From: Oscillospiraceae bacterium
GTDB taxonomy: Bacteria; Bacillota; Clostridia; Oscillospirales; Oscillospiraceae
Direction of reading: 5' to 3'
Length of the DNA: 64,000 nucleotides
Assembly (NCBI GenBank): GCA_017619715.1
Contig: JAFZRS010000002.1
Location: 1 to 64,000 of the forward strand
Shown here: piece by piece, positions 42,380-52,195 of the stretch
How the letters are laid out: every line of letters begins with the position of its first letter
Numbering within the stretch: position 1 is the stretch's first letter
The notes under the pieces: model-generated
Told to the model about the DNA's origin: nothing
Database searches by the model: none
The model's input: the letters and a program-made list of their open reading frames with translations, nothing else
Translations under genes and position numbers: made by a program

Positions 42380-42835
42380 TTACAGGTACAGACCGTTGTT
42401 TTCCAGTTCGTCAATGAGATCCCCCATGATATCGACGGAATAGGGGGTGATGATATAGGTATTGGCGGCAACTTTCTTGATCTTGCCGTCGCCGGCGTAT
42501 GCCACACCGGAGAGAAAATCCACCAGGCGGCGCGCCACGTCTTTGTTGGTGGATTCCAGATTCAAAACGACCGTGCGCTTTTCCCGCAGATGATCGGCGA
42601 TCTCGGAGGCGTTTTCAAACCGCTCCGGCTTCACCAGAACCACTTTGAGTTGGGCGGTAGCGTGGATATTCACCACCTTGTTGCGGCGATCCTCCGTCTT
42701 GCGCTCCCGATCCTCCCGGCGGTCTTCAAATGCAGCCCGGCTCTCCTCCCGGGGGCGTTCAAACGTACCCTCGTCAAAATCATCCTCATCGTCGTAGGGG
42801 TGGATGATTTTTTTCAACTCGTCCTTGATGTTCAT
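42380..42835 (-). CDS. sepF: Cell division protein SepF
   Basis: 151 residues. A short N-terminal amphipathic segment (MNIKDELKKIIHP), an acidic linker, then the SepF core (VVLVKPERFENASEIADHL ... VDFLSGVAYAGDGKIKKV). SepF anchors and bundles FtsZ. Between yggS and divIVA, the usual order in Firmicutes division clusters. Confidence 0.93.
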   Translation of the reverse strand: MNIKDELKKIIHPYDDEDDFDEGTFERPREESRAAFEDRREDRERKTEDRRNKVVNIHATAQLKVVLVKPERFENASEIADHLREKRTVVLNLESTNKDVARRLVDFLSGVAYAGDGKIKKVAANTYIITPYSVDIMGDLIDELENNGLYL

Positions 42836-42854
42836 GACAGAAGCCTCCTATCAA

Positions 42855-43559
42855 TTATTTCATATAATTCCTTTTGCCGAACACAGCGGTGCCGATGCGA
42901 ACCATGTTGCTGCCGCAGGCGATAGCGTCTGCAAAATCGTCGCTCATGCCCATGGAGATATATTCCCACTTATTATCATATATTTTTTTGTTTATGTCAA
43001 CAAAAAGGGAATAAACTTTCTCAAAATACGGACGGTTTTGGTGCTGTCGCCGTGCCGGAGGCGGTACGCTCATCAATCCGAGGCAGCGGACGTGTTGCAG
43101 CGACGCTGTCAGCTCCGCCGCACCGTACAGCTCCGACGGAGAAAAACCGCTTTTGGATACCTCGCCGCCTACGTTCACTTCCAGTAAAACGTCCTGCCGT
43201 ATGCCCCGCAGGGCTGCCAGCCGCTCGATCTCCAACAGCAGCGGAGTGCTGTCCACCGAATGAATCAACGATACGGTACCCACCACTTGCCGCGCCTTGT
43301 TGCGCTGAAGGTGACCGATAAAGTGGAGCGGCGCGCCCGCATAGGCATTTTGCGCCAGTTTGGCGGTCATTTCCTGTACACGGTTTTCGCCCAGCGCGTC
43401 GATCCCGGCGGCGATAGCCGCCTGACAGGCTGCCGCGTCGTTCATCTTACTGGCGCCCACCAGCAGAATATCCCATCCGCCGCGTCCGCTCTCGCGGGCG
43501 GCATCGTCGATCTCACGGCGCAGCCGCTGTATGTTTTCTGCAATAGACGTAAACACCAC
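42855..43559 (-). CDS. YggS-family PLP homeostasis protein
   Basis: 234 residues. PLP-binding Lys38 in LLVGASKMN (consensus VSKT in many members), IGHLQRNKARQVV, and the C-terminal SMGMSDDFADAIACGSNMVRIGTAVFG phosphate-binding segment. Manages pyridoxal phosphate; in Firmicutes it commonly lies beside sepF. GTG start at 43557-43559 with AGGAAAGG upstream. Confidence 0.93.
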   Translation of the reverse strand: MVFTSIAENIQRLRREIDDAARESGRGGWDILLVGASKMNDAAACQAAIAAGIDALGENRVQEMTAKLAQNAYAGAPLHFIGHLQRNKARQVVGTVSLIHSVDSTPLLLEIERLAALRGIRQDVLLEVNVGGEVSKSGFSPSELYGAAELTASLQHVRCLGLMSVPPPARRQHQNRPYFEKVYSLFVDINKKIYDNKWEYISMGMSDDFADAIACGSNMVRIGTAVFGKRNYMK

Positions 43560-43576
43560 CGCCTTTCCTGCCGCCG

Positions 43577-44785
43577 TTACCGGACCACCAGTCCGTCTTC
43601 CAGGCGGCTGGCGGTGATGATGATCTCATCGCCCCGGCGAAGAACAGCGGAACCGGTGGCTTCGGACTGCGGCGCGACCAGCGTGTAGCCGCTGCCCTGA
43701 TACACCACGTCCACGGGCTTAAACCGGGCGGTGATACCCGTCACGCAGTATACACCCAGTTGGCCGTCTGTATCCTGCCGCAACGCGGTAGAGGGGATTC
43801 GCAGTCCCTCATACGAGCGCAGAACCAGCGCTGCAGACTGATGGCGCAGCGAGGTGGTCAGCGGAAGATACTTGTCGCAGGCAAGGACGATTGCCGCGCG
43901 GCCGTCCTCCTCGCCGCTGATGGATCGCACGGTAACGGAAATATCCCGTTCCAATCCCTTGGTAAGGCGCAGCGTGACCATCTGCCCCGCTTTGAGCTCC
44001 TGTGCCCGTCCGGCATCAATCACGGCGGCATAATACCAAGTGTCGCCGTAAATCAGCTTGCCCACGTTGCCGCGGTTCTCCGCGGGAGCCACACCGTTCA
44101 GGGCAGAGGGTGTGACAGTACGCAGGAAATCCGGCGTCAACACGCCCTCATAGCCATCGCACAAAGCGGAATAAAGTCCGGCGCGGGGCGCGGCAACGTA
44201 TTGCGCGTCAGAGAGCGATGCGCGCAGCGTGCGAATCTGTTCCTGCACGGCGGCAATTTCCGACTGCACCTCCTCAATGGAGGAATAGGCGTGCGTGCGC
44301 TTGAGTACGGCGGTTTTCAACACGGCGGTATCGCCCGAAACAGACGTATAGTCGCCGCCGGAAAGACGCTGGCGCAGTGAGAGGATATTGCCGGTGATGG
44401 AACTGTCCAGTTTCAAGGCGGCATCGGCGTCAAGATAGGAGTTGCGGGCAAATTCCAACTGTTCCAGCTGGAGTGTCAGCGTTTCGATCCGGGAAACGGT
44501 CTCCAGCGACCGGGCGCTTTGATACGCCACGGCGATGGTTTGACCGTATCCGGCCTTCTCCCCCTCGCCCAACGGGTGGGTGACCGTTGCCGCATCGGCA
44601 TGGAACACTTCTTCCTGCCGCACGATCCAGCCCGACAACGGAATACTGTCCTCCGCGGCGGCATCGTAGGTTAGGGTGGTGGAAAAAGGGTTGGAAAAAT
44701 ACCGGTAAATCTCCACACCGAAATACAGCACGATGGCAAGCAGCAGCACGGCGGACAATATCTTGGCGATGGGGGACAGTTTCAT
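43577..44785 (-). CDS. HlyD-like membrane protein in the division cluster
   Basis: 402 residues. One N-terminal membrane segment (about residues 9-28), then an extracytoplasmic part with a biotinyl-lipoyl-like start, a coiled region (about 95-200) and beta-rich segments, a layout shared with HlyD/membrane fusion adaptors. No outer membrane partner is expected in a monoderm, so its role is unclear; I did not recognise a named family. It lies between hfq and yggS with short gaps (34 and 17 bp). Confidence 0.7.
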   Translation of the reverse strand: MKLSPIAKILSAVLLLAIVLYFGVEIYRYFSNPFSTTLTYDAAAEDSIPLSGWIVRQEEVFHADAATVTHPLGEGEKAGYGQTIAVAYQSARSLETVSRIETLTLQLEQLEFARNSYLDADAALKLDSSITGNILSLRQRLSGGDYTSVSGDTAVLKTAVLKRTHAYSSIEEVQSEIAAVQEQIRTLRASLSDAQYVAAPRAGLYSALCDGYEGVLTPDFLRTVTPSALNGVAPAENRGNVGKLIYGDTWYYAAVIDAGRAQELKAGQMVTLRLTKGLERDISVTVRSISGEEDGRAAIVLACDKYLPLTTSLRHQSAALVLRSYEGLRIPSTALRQDTDGQLGVYCVTGITARFKPVDVVYQGSGYTLVAPQSEATGSAVLRRGDEIIITASRLEDGLVVR

Positions 44786-44819
44786 AAGTACACCTCTTTT
44801 TTTAAGGGCATGTCCGCCG

Positions 44820-45053
44820 TCAAGCGCCGGTGTCCTCCGTCAAAAGCACGGATCGCAGAGGCGTGATGGTGGATATGGCGTGTTTGTAGATCACCTGCTG
44901 TTTTCCGTCGCTGTCAAGCACTACGACGAAGCAGTCAAAGCCCGTCACCGTCCCTCGAAGCTGAAAGCCGTTTACCAAAAACATGGTAACGGGAATGTTC
45001 TGCTTGCGCAGTTGGGTGAGGAGAATCTCTTGCAGGTTGTTTGTCTTTTGCAT
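44820..45053 (-). CDS. hfq: RNA chaperone Hfq
   Basis: 77 residues with both Sm motifs ([19 protein letters not shown] and VIYKHAIST). Promotes sRNA-mRNA pairing. The ATG at 45051-45053 has AAAGGAG upstream; a longer reading to 45185 would add 44 residues unlike Hfq. It follows miaA, as often seen in Firmicutes and Proteobacteria. Confidence 0.95.
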   Translation of the reverse strand: MQKTNNLQEILLTQLRKQNIPVTMFLVNGFQLRGTVTGFDCFVVVLDSDGKQQVIYKHAISTITPLRSVLLTEDTGA

Positions 45054-45109
45054 ATCGTCTGCTCCTTTTCTCTTTGTGCAGGCGATATGCTCCTCTCGCC
45101 TGCCGCCTC

Positions 45110-46051
45110 TTACGATATACCGGCGGCGGTGAGAATTTCTGTCGCTTTTTGTATCCCGGCGGGGAAATTCGGCTCGTCTTCCCATTCAATCCAATGGATC
45201 AGGGAATTGCGCCGCAGCCACGTGAGCTGACGTTTGGCATATTGCCGGGAACGGAGCTTGACCTCCGCCACCGCATCTTCCACGGTGCGTTCCCCGCGCT
45301 CCACCGAAAGAAACTGCTTGTAGCCGATGGCCTGCAGCGCGGTGGCGTCCGGCGGCAGGTCGGATCGCAGCAGGGCTTGTACCTCCTGCAAAAGTCCCCG
45401 CGTCACCATCTCGTCCACACGCCGGTCGATCCGCCGGTAGAGGGCGGCGCGGTTGGCAAAGGTTAATCCGATATAGACCGCTTCATAACGGGGCGGTACG
45501 GTTTGGGTGCGGCGATCGTGGGCGGCAATCGTCTCGCCGGTCTCCTGCCAGATCTCCAACGCCCGCAAAATCCGCTTTTCATCGTGGGGGTGGAGCCGCG
45601 CGGCGGTCTCCGGATCGATCCGGCGCAGCTCCTCCAGCAACGCCGCGGCGCCCTCCGCCTTCAAACGGCGGTACAGTGCTTCCCGTATCTCCCCGCCGCT
45701 GCTGCCGGCGGCAAAATCCGTGCCGCGCAGCAGTGCGTCCAGATAAAGTCCCGTGCCGCCTACCAGAACGGGACGGCGTCCCCGACGGAGGATATCCTGC
45801 ACGCAGTGATCCGCCTCGGCGGTATAGCGCGCCACAGACCAGTTCTCCCGCGGGTCGGCAACGGCGATCATATGGTGGGGAATCCCCTCCATCTCCTCCA
45901 TCGTAGGCGCGGCGGTACCGATCGCCATGCCGCGATAGAGCTGCATGGAGTCCACCGACACCACCTCGCCGTCAAAGCGCTTGGCAAGCGCCGTACCCAT
46001 TTTCGTTTTTCCGGTAGCTGTAGGTCCTACCACGCAGATCACGTCGGGCAT
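45110..46051 (-). CDS. miaA: tRNA dimethylallyltransferase
   Basis: 313 residues. P-loop [18 protein letters not shown], then [18 protein letters not shown], and the conserved [14 protein letters not shown] near the C-terminus. Adds dimethylallyl to A37; MiaB, encoded upstream, completes the hypermodification to ms2i6A. Gap to mutL is 13 bp. Confidence 0.96.
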   Translation of the reverse strand: MPDVICVVGPTATGKTKMGTALAKRFDGEVVSVDSMQLYRGMAIGTAAPTMEEMEGIPHHMIAVADPRENWSVARYTAEADHCVQDILRRGRRPVLVGGTGLYLDALLRGTDFAAGSSGGEIREALYRRLKAEGAAALLEELRRIDPETAARLHPHDEKRILRALEIWQETGETIAAHDRRTQTVPPRYEAVYIGLTFANRAALYRRIDRRVDEMVTRGLLQEVQALLRSDLPPDATALQAIGYKQFLSVERGERTVEDAVAEVKLRSRQYAKRQLTWLRRNSLIHWIEWEDEPNFPAGIQKATEILTAAGIS

Positions 46052-46064
46052 CGTTTCCCTCTTT

Positions 46065-47936
46065 TCAGGCGCGTTTGAACATCTTTTCCAGCTCGTATTT
46101 GCTCAAGCGGTATTTCACGGGTCTTCCGTGGGGACAGTACGCCACCGCGCCGGTGCGTACCTGCTCCACCAGCGCGGCAAGCTCCGCCTCGCTGGTATCC
46201 ATGCCGGCTTTGATGGCGCTCTTACACGCCACGGTGTGTAAAATTTCGTCCCGGGCGGCGGCGGGATCGGCACGGTGGAGCGTCAGCTTGCGCGAGAGCT
46301 CCTCCAACGTGGCGGCGGCGTCCTCCGGACGGATATCCGCCGGAATCTCACGCACCAATACCGTGCCGTCTCCGAAATCCTCACAGGCAAAGGCAAAGCT
46401 TTGCAGCAGTTCGGGGTTTTCCAGCACGGCGGCGTAGCCGTCGCCGTCCAGCGTGACCGTCAGCGGCGTCAGAAGCATCTGCGCCATCAGCGGCTCGGTG
46501 CGCTCCTTCAGCCGGTCGAACCGGATGCGCTCGTGGGCGGCGTGCTTGTCAATGAGCCACACCGCGTCGTTATTATCCTCGCAGATAATGTAGGTCTTCA
46601 ACACCTCGCCCACGATGCGCCACGGCTCGTCCTCCGTTGGGAGCATGGTTTGCTGCTGTATCTCCGTCTTCGGCGTATCGTACCGTGTCGATACGGGCGG
46701 CTCAATTTGATAGGTGGTCGTCTGCCCATCGCGGCGCACGGTGGCCGCGTGAAACGGCTGGCGGGGCTGTTCCGTCACATCGCGCAGCGACATGACCGGG
46801 GCTTTCGGCGCCGTATCGGGTCGCCGGGTAAAAGAACCCACGGGCTGTGAAGACTTCTCCGTCGCGGCGGGCGCGGTTTTCTGCGCCTTATATTCTTGGG
46901 CGTTCATGTGGAGATAGAAGGGTTTGGATTCGGGCTGTGCCGGCTTGTCGTCATCGTTGAGCGTATCCAGCGCGGTATAATACACCGCGTCGAAAATCGG
47001 CTTGTCCGCGGTGAATTTCACCACTGTTTTGGCGGGGTGTACGTTTACGTCCACCTGCTCCGGCGGCACGGTAAGGTGCAGTACACAGCCGGGGAACTTC
47101 CCCTTCATGATCCGGTTGCGGTACGCTTCCTCCAGCGCGGCGGCAAGAAGCTGGGACTTCACAAGCCGCCCGTTGATAAAAAACACCTGCCGACCCCGCG
47201 TACCGTGTCCGTGGAGGGGCTCGGTGACAAAGCCCTCCACCGTCACAGCGCCGCTGCCGCCCTTGATGGGCAGCAGATGCAACGCAAAATCCCGACCCAT
47301 GGCGGCGTAAATAGCGCTTTGCAGCTTGCCGTCGCCGGGGGTGTGGAGGATCTCAGCGCCGTCGCGCAGCAGCTTGAAGGATACGTTGGGGTGGCTGAGT
47401 GCCAGGTGGGTCACCACACCGCTGACGGCGGCGCCCTCGGCGCTGTCCTTTTTCATAAATTTCATACGCGCAGGCGTGTTATAAAAGAGATCGCGCACCA
47501 CTATGGTCGTACCCTCCGGACAGCCGGTGGGACGCACCTTGCCGGGTTCGCCGCCTTCCAAGCGGAGCATGGCGCCGCTCTCCGCACCCGGGGTGCGGGA
47601 GAATATCTCCACCCGGCTGACAGCGCTGATCGCCGCCAACGCCTCACCGCGAAAGCCCAGCGTGCCGATTGCCGATAAATCCTCGGCGGTACGCAGTTTG
47701 CTGGTGGCGTGGCGCAAGAAGGCGGTGGGAAGGTCCTCCGGGGCGATACCGCAACCGTTGTCGGTGATGCGCAAAAACGTCAGTCCGCCGCCCTCGATCT
47801 CCACCACCACAGCGGTGGCGCCGGCATCAATGGCGTTTTCCAGCAGCTCCTTTGCCACGCTGGCGGGTCGTTCCACCACCTCGCCGGCGGCGATCAGATC
47901 CGCCACGTGGGAGGGCAGTTGTTTGATAACGGACAT
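46065..47936 (-). CDS. mutL: DNA mismatch repair protein MutL
   Basis: 623 residues. N-terminal GHKL ATPase (LIAAGEVVERPASVAKELLENAIDAG; DNGCGI; GTLGFRGEAL), a Pro/Gln-rich linker (about residues 330-430), and a C-terminal dimerisation/endonuclease domain: the motif near DKHAAHERIRFDRL is visible, with ACKSAIKAG and CPHGRP, so this is the nicking type without MutH. Follows mutS by 40 bp. Confidence 0.96.
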   Translation of the reverse strand: MSVIKQLPSHVADLIAAGEVVERPASVAKELLENAIDAGATAVVVEIEGGGLTFLRITDNGCGIAPEDLPTAFLRHATSKLRTAEDLSAIGTLGFRGEALAAISAVSRVEIFSRTPGAESGAMLRLEGGEPGKVRPTGCPEGTTIVVRDLFYNTPARMKFMKKDSAEGAAVSGVVTHLALSHPNVSFKLLRDGAEILHTPGDGKLQSAIYAAMGRDFALHLLPIKGGSGAVTVEGFVTEPLHGHGTRGRQVFFINGRLVKSQLLAAALEEAYRNRIMKGKFPGCVLHLTVPPEQVDVNVHPAKTVVKFTADKPIFDAVYYTALDTLNDDDKPAQPESKPFYLHMNAQEYKAQKTAPAATEKSSQPVGSFTRRPDTAPKAPVMSLRDVTEQPRQPFHAATVRRDGQTTTYQIEPPVSTRYDTPKTEIQQQTMLPTEDEPWRIVGEVLKTYIICEDNNDAVWLIDKHAAHERIRFDRLKERTEPLMAQMLLTPLTVTLDGDGYAAVLENPELLQSFAFACEDFGDGTVLVREIPADIRPEDAAATLEELSRKLTLHRADPAAARDEILHTVACKSAIKAGMDTSEAELAALVEQVRTGAVAYCPHGRPVKYRLSKYELEKMFKRA

Positions 47937-47976
47937 GGGGAGTCCCTCCTTTCGGGATCAATGCAATAATCGGAAC

Positions 47977-50577
47977 TTACAGTTTTTGTTTTAATTCGTA
48001 CAGGGTATTGAGCGCCTCGATGGGGCTGAGCGTGTCCACCTGACAGCGACGCAGCAATTCAATGACCTCCTGTTCCGCCACGGAGGAAAAAGAGACCTGG
48101 TCGTCCGGCTGCGCCTGCGCCGGGACGGGACGACCCGCGTCCTCCTCCAACCGGCGCAGAATTATCCGGGCGCGCTCCACCACCTGACGGGGCAGTCCCG
48201 CCAACTGCGCCACCTCGATGCCGTAGCTGCGATCCGCGCCGCCGGGAATGATCTTGCGTAAAAAGATGATCTCCTCACCCCGGGTGCGAACGGCAATGTT
48301 GAAATTCTTTACGCCGGGCAGCGTATCCTCCAGTTCCGTCAGCTCATGGTAGTGGGTGGCAAAGAGCGTCTTGGCGCCTAATTTTCCGGCGTCAGCGCAG
48401 TATTCCAGCACCGATCGGGCGATGGACATGCCGTCAAAGGTAGAAGTGCCGCGCCCGATCTCATCGAGAATGAGCAGGCTGTTTTTTGTGGCGCTGTGAA
48501 GAATGTTGCTCACCTCGGTCATCTCCACCATGAAGGTGGACTGCCCGGCGGACAGATCGTCGCTGGCGCCGATGCGGGTGAAAATGCGATCTACCACGCC
48601 TACATGCGCGGCGCGGGCAGGCACGAAAGAGCCGATCTGCGCCATGAGGGAGATCAGCGCTACCTGCCGCATATACGTGGATTTGCCCGCCATATTGGGT
48701 CCGGTGATGATCGCCACACGGTCTTCTTTAGCGCCCATAAGGGTGTCGTTGGGAACAAACAGCGCATCCGAGCGCATTCGCTCTACTACCGGGTGTCGTC
48801 CGTCATGGATCTCGATGACGCCGGACTCGTCCACCGCGGGACAACAATAATTGTTCTTCACCGCCACGCTCGCCAGAGAACAAAGCGCGTCCAGCTCCGC
48901 CACGGCGGCGGCGGACTGCTGAATACGGCTCACCTGCGATGCCACATTCAAACGAAGCCGCGTGAAAATCTCATATTCCAACGCGGATACCCGGTCGTTG
49001 GCAGAGAGGATATCACTCTCCAGATTTTTCAGCTCCCGGGTAATATACCGCTCGCCGTTTACCAGCGTCTGCTTGCGGATATAGGTGTCCGGCACCTGGT
49101 CGCGGAAAGAATTGGAGACTTCAATATAGTAGCCGAACACCTTGTTGTAGCCTATTTTCAGTGTGCGGATTCCGGTGCGTTCCTTCTCCGCCGCCTCCAT
49201 CTGCGCGATGATGTCCTTGCCGCCGTGGAGAATCCCGCGCAGGCGATCCACCTCCGGATCGAAGCCGTCGCGGATCAACTCACCCTCCCGCACGGAAAAG
49301 GGCGGCTCGTCCTTCAGTGTTCTGCCGATCTCCTCGGCGAGGTCGCCCAGATCGTCCAGCGATGCGTCCAGTTCCCGAAGCCGACCCTTGGAAAATGGCG
49401 CTATCTGCACTTTCACCGCAGGCAAATGCTCCATCGCGCCTCGCAGCGCCGCCAGTTCCCGTCCGCCGGCGGTGCCGTAGACGATCCGACCGATAAGACG
49501 CTCCATATCGGCGATGCCGGTAAGTGCGAGGATCAACTCCTCCCGCGCCATGGTGGCGTTCACCAGCGCCGATACCGCGTCCAGCCGCCGGTTGATGGCG
49601 GTAACGCTCAAGAGAGGACGCTCCAGCCAACTGCGCAGCAGACGGCCGCCCATGGCGGTTTTCGTCTTGTCCAGCACCCACAAAAGGCTGCCCTTCTTCT
49701 CCTTGGAGCGCAGTGTCTCCGTCAGCTCTAAATTGCGCCGGGTCGCCAGATCCAGTTCCATGAAACGACCCTGCTCGTAGTAATCCAGTCGGTCGATGTG
49801 GCGCAGGTCGGTCTTCTGCGTCTCATGTATGTAATCCAGCAGCGCGCCCAGCGCCAGCACCGCGGCAGGATTGTTGCGCGGAAGCCGCTCGGCGGCGTCC
49901 TCGCCAAACTGATCGCGCACGGTCTTTTCTGCCCGTTCGGCACGAAAGCTCCCGCCGGGCAGTTTTTCCACATGGCAGCGGAACTTGTTTTCCAGTGCGC
50001 TGTGCAACGTCTCATCGAAGAAGGCTGTTTCGTTGACCACCGCCTCGGCGGGGGAAAACCGACCCAGCTCATTGAGAAGATGGGTCAAACGCTTCGCGCC
50101 GGAAAAGGCGGTTGCATGGGTCATGCCGGTGGATATATCACAAACCGCCAGCGCCGCGTTGTCCTCGTCCAAATAGATCCCGGCGCAGAAATTGGAACGG
50201 TTCTCGTCCAGACACGCCGAATCGATCACCGTGCCCGGCGTCACCACGCGGATAATGTCCCTCTTGACAAGACCCTTGGCGGCGGCGGGATCCTCCGTTT
50301 GCTCGCAGATGGCGACCTTGTAGCCCTTGGCGATCAGCCGGGCAATATAGGCGTCCGAAGCGTGATAGGGGATACCGCACATGGGAACTTTCTCATCGAA
50401 GGACTTGTTCTTATCTTTGTCCCGGGTAGTCAGCGCCAGATCCAGCTCCCGGGAGGCGGTGCGGGCGTCCGCGCCGAACATCTCGTAGAAGTCTCCCAGG
50501 CGGAAAAAGAGTATGGAGTCGGGGTTTTGATCCTTGATCTCCATATATTGCCGCATCATGGGCGTCATTTCAGCCAT
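47977..50577 (-). CDS. mutS: DNA mismatch repair protein MutS
   Basis: 866 residues. N-terminal mismatch-recognition domain with the phenylalanine motif FFRLGDFYEMFG, connector, clamp, and the ATPase domain with Walker A TGPNMAGKSTYMRQ, the SAGQSTFMVEM and LLILDEIGRGTSTFDG motifs and THYHEL. Operon with mutL downstream and miaB upstream. Confidence 0.97.
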   Translation of the reverse strand: MAEMTPMMRQYMEIKDQNPDSILFFRLGDFYEMFGADARTASRELDLALTTRDKDKNKSFDEKVPMCGIPYHASDAYIARLIAKGYKVAICEQTEDPAAAKGLVKRDIIRVVTPGTVIDSACLDENRSNFCAGIYLDEDNAALAVCDISTGMTHATAFSGAKRLTHLLNELGRFSPAEAVVNETAFFDETLHSALENKFRCHVEKLPGGSFRAERAEKTVRDQFGEDAAERLPRNNPAAVLALGALLDYIHETQKTDLRHIDRLDYYEQGRFMELDLATRRNLELTETLRSKEKKGSLLWVLDKTKTAMGGRLLRSWLERPLLSVTAINRRLDAVSALVNATMAREELILALTGIADMERLIGRIVYGTAGGRELAALRGAMEHLPAVKVQIAPFSKGRLRELDASLDDLGDLAEEIGRTLKDEPPFSVREGELIRDGFDPEVDRLRGILHGGKDIIAQMEAAEKERTGIRTLKIGYNKVFGYYIEVSNSFRDQVPDTYIRKQTLVNGERYITRELKNLESDILSANDRVSALEYEIFTRLRLNVASQVSRIQQSAAAVAELDALCSLASVAVKNNYCCPAVDESGVIEIHDGRHPVVERMRSDALFVPNDTLMGAKEDRVAIITGPNMAGKSTYMRQVALISLMAQIGSFVPARAAHVGVVDRIFTRIGASDDLSAGQSTFMVEMTEVSNILHSATKNSLLILDEIGRGTSTFDGMSIARSVLEYCADAGKLGAKTLFATHYHELTELEDTLPGVKNFNIAVRTRGEEIIFLRKIIPGGADRSYGIEVAQLAGLPRQVVERARIILRRLEEDAGRPVPAQAQPDDQVSFSSVAEQEVIELLRRCQVDTLSPIEALNTLYELKQKL

Positions 50578-50617
50578 GGCGAATCTCCTCTCGTTTCAGT
50601 TTCACGGCGCGCCGCCG

Positions 50618-52030
50618 TCATACGATCTCACCGAACAGCGCCCACGTGTTGCTGTCGGTGATCTTGACATTTTGATACGTACCTACGGCGGACGGATCGC
50701 CTGTCAGGTGTACCAGCCTTCCGCCTGCCGTGCGGCCCTCCAACGGCCACCGCAGATCGCCGCTCTCGCCGTCCGCCAGTATACGGACGGTGCTGCCCAC
50801 GTAGCCGGCGTGGATCTGCGCGGAGATGGCGTTTTGCGCCGCGCACAGCCGGTCGAACCACATCTGCTTTTCACTGCGCGGCACCGGGTCGTCCATTTTG
50901 GCGGCAGGGGTGCCGGGTCGGGGGGAGAAGATGAACGTAAAGAGCGCGTCAAAACGCACCTTTTCCACCAGCGCCACCGTTTCCATCGCCTCCGCCTCCG
51001 TTTCGCCGGGGAAGCCGATGATCACGTCGCTGGTCAGCACCAGATCGGGCATCACCTTGCGGGCATAGGTAATAAGATCGAGATACCGCGCCGTGTCGTA
51101 AGGGCGGTTCATGGCGCGCAGTACCCGGTCCGAGCCGGACTGCACCGGCAGATGGAGCTGGTGTGCCACGTGGCGGCTTTGCGCCATGGTGTCAAACAGC
51201 TTATAGCTGGCGTCCTTGGGCTGGGAGGACATAAAACGAATGAGATAGTCGCCGGGAATCTCGTCCGCGGCGGCGAGAAGATCGGCAAAATCCCAGCCTA
51301 TACCCAGATCCTTGCCGTAGGAGTTCACGTTCTGACCCAGCAGGGTGATTTCTTTGTAGCCCGCCTCTGCCAGTTCCCTTATTTCGGATAAAATCTGTTC
51401 CGGGCGGCGGCTGCGCTCCCGACCCCTCACGTAGGGGACGATACAGTAGGAGCAGAAGTTGTTGCAGCCGTACATGATGGATACCCAGGCACGGAGCTTA
51501 TCCTGCCGCACCACGGGAATTCCCTCGGCGATCTGACCCGGCTCGTCCGCCACGCTGAATACCCGGCGGCGGGACGTATAAACCCGGCACAAAAGCTCCG
51601 GGAAACGCCACAGCGCTTGCGGACCGAACACCAGATCCACATGTCGGTAAGACGTGCGTATTTTCTCCGCCACTTCCGGACGCTGCGCCATACAGCCGCA
51701 AAGGCAGATCACCTGTTCGGGGTTTGCTTTCTTCGTATGGGTCAGCGCGCCGAGGTTCCCGTAGACCCGCTGTTCGGCGTGCTCGCGAATGGCACAGGTG
51801 TTCAGCACCACCACGTCCGCCTCTTCCGCGCGGTCGGCAAACGCAAAACCCATCTCCGAGAGCATGCCGCGCAGCAGTTCGCTGTCCGCCTCGTTTTGCT
51901 GACAGCCGAAGGTGTCCACCAGCGCCCGGGGCGCCGTGTTTCGCCCGGCAAATATATTTTGCACCTGCTGCGTATATTGACGCTGCCGGGCAAGTTGATC
52001 GTCCGGCACGAAGATTTGCTTTTCCTTCAA
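50618..52030 (-). CDS. miaB: tRNA-2-methylthio-N6-dimethylallyladenosine synthase
   Basis: 470-residue radical SAM methylthiotransferase. N-terminal domain with TFGCQQNEADSE and the Cys residues of the auxiliary cluster (NTCAIREHA, LCGCMAQR), the radical SAM CNNFCSYC motif, and a C-terminal TRAM domain. The start is TTG at 52028-52030, with GGGAGG about 6 bases upstream; no ATG is nearer. First gene of the long minus-strand operon. Confidence 0.95.
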   Translation of the reverse strand: MKEKQIFVPDDQLARQRQYTQQVQNIFAGRNTAPRALVDTFGCQQNEADSELLRGMLSEMGFAFADRAEEADVVVLNTCAIREHAEQRVYGNLGALTHTKKANPEQVICLCGCMAQRPEVAEKIRTSYRHVDLVFGPQALWRFPELLCRVYTSRRRVFSVADEPGQIAEGIPVVRQDKLRAWVSIMYGCNNFCSYCIVPYVRGRERSRRPEQILSEIRELAEAGYKEITLLGQNVNSYGKDLGIGWDFADLLAAADEIPGDYLIRFMSSQPKDASYKLFDTMAQSRHVAHQLHLPVQSGSDRVLRAMNRPYDTARYLDLITYARKVMPDLVLTSDVIIGFPGETEAEAMETVALVEKVRFDALFTFIFSPRPGTPAAKMDDPVPRSEKQMWFDRLCAAQNAISAQIHAGYVGSTVRILADGESGDLRWPLEGRTAGGRLVHLTGDPSAVGTYQNVKITDSNTWALFGEIV

Positions 52031-52091
52031 AATAGACCTCCCGGCGCCGCCCCGTCAACTCATGGCAATACGCCTCCAACATGAATGAGTT

Positions 52092-52120
52092 ATTATAGCA
52101 TATTTTCTGTGCGGTGACAA
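52092..52120 (-). promoter_or_regulatory. Promoter of the miaB-divIVA operon
   Basis: TTGTCA (52115-52120), 17-bp spacer, TATAAT (52092-52097) on the minus strand. It is the only clear promoter for the following nine genes that I noticed. Confidence 0.88.
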
Positions 52121-52140
52121 GAAACGACGTGAAAGAATCC

Positions 52141-52186
52141 CACAAAAAAGCGGTGCGATCCCAAAAGGATCGCACCGCTTTTTGTG
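52141..52186 (-). terminator. Terminator of htrA
   Basis: A long stem (AAAAAGCGGTGCGATCC with GGATCGCACCGCTTTTT) with a five-base loop, just after the htrA stop on the minus strand. Confidence 0.88.
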
Positions 52187-52195
52187 CGCCGCTGT

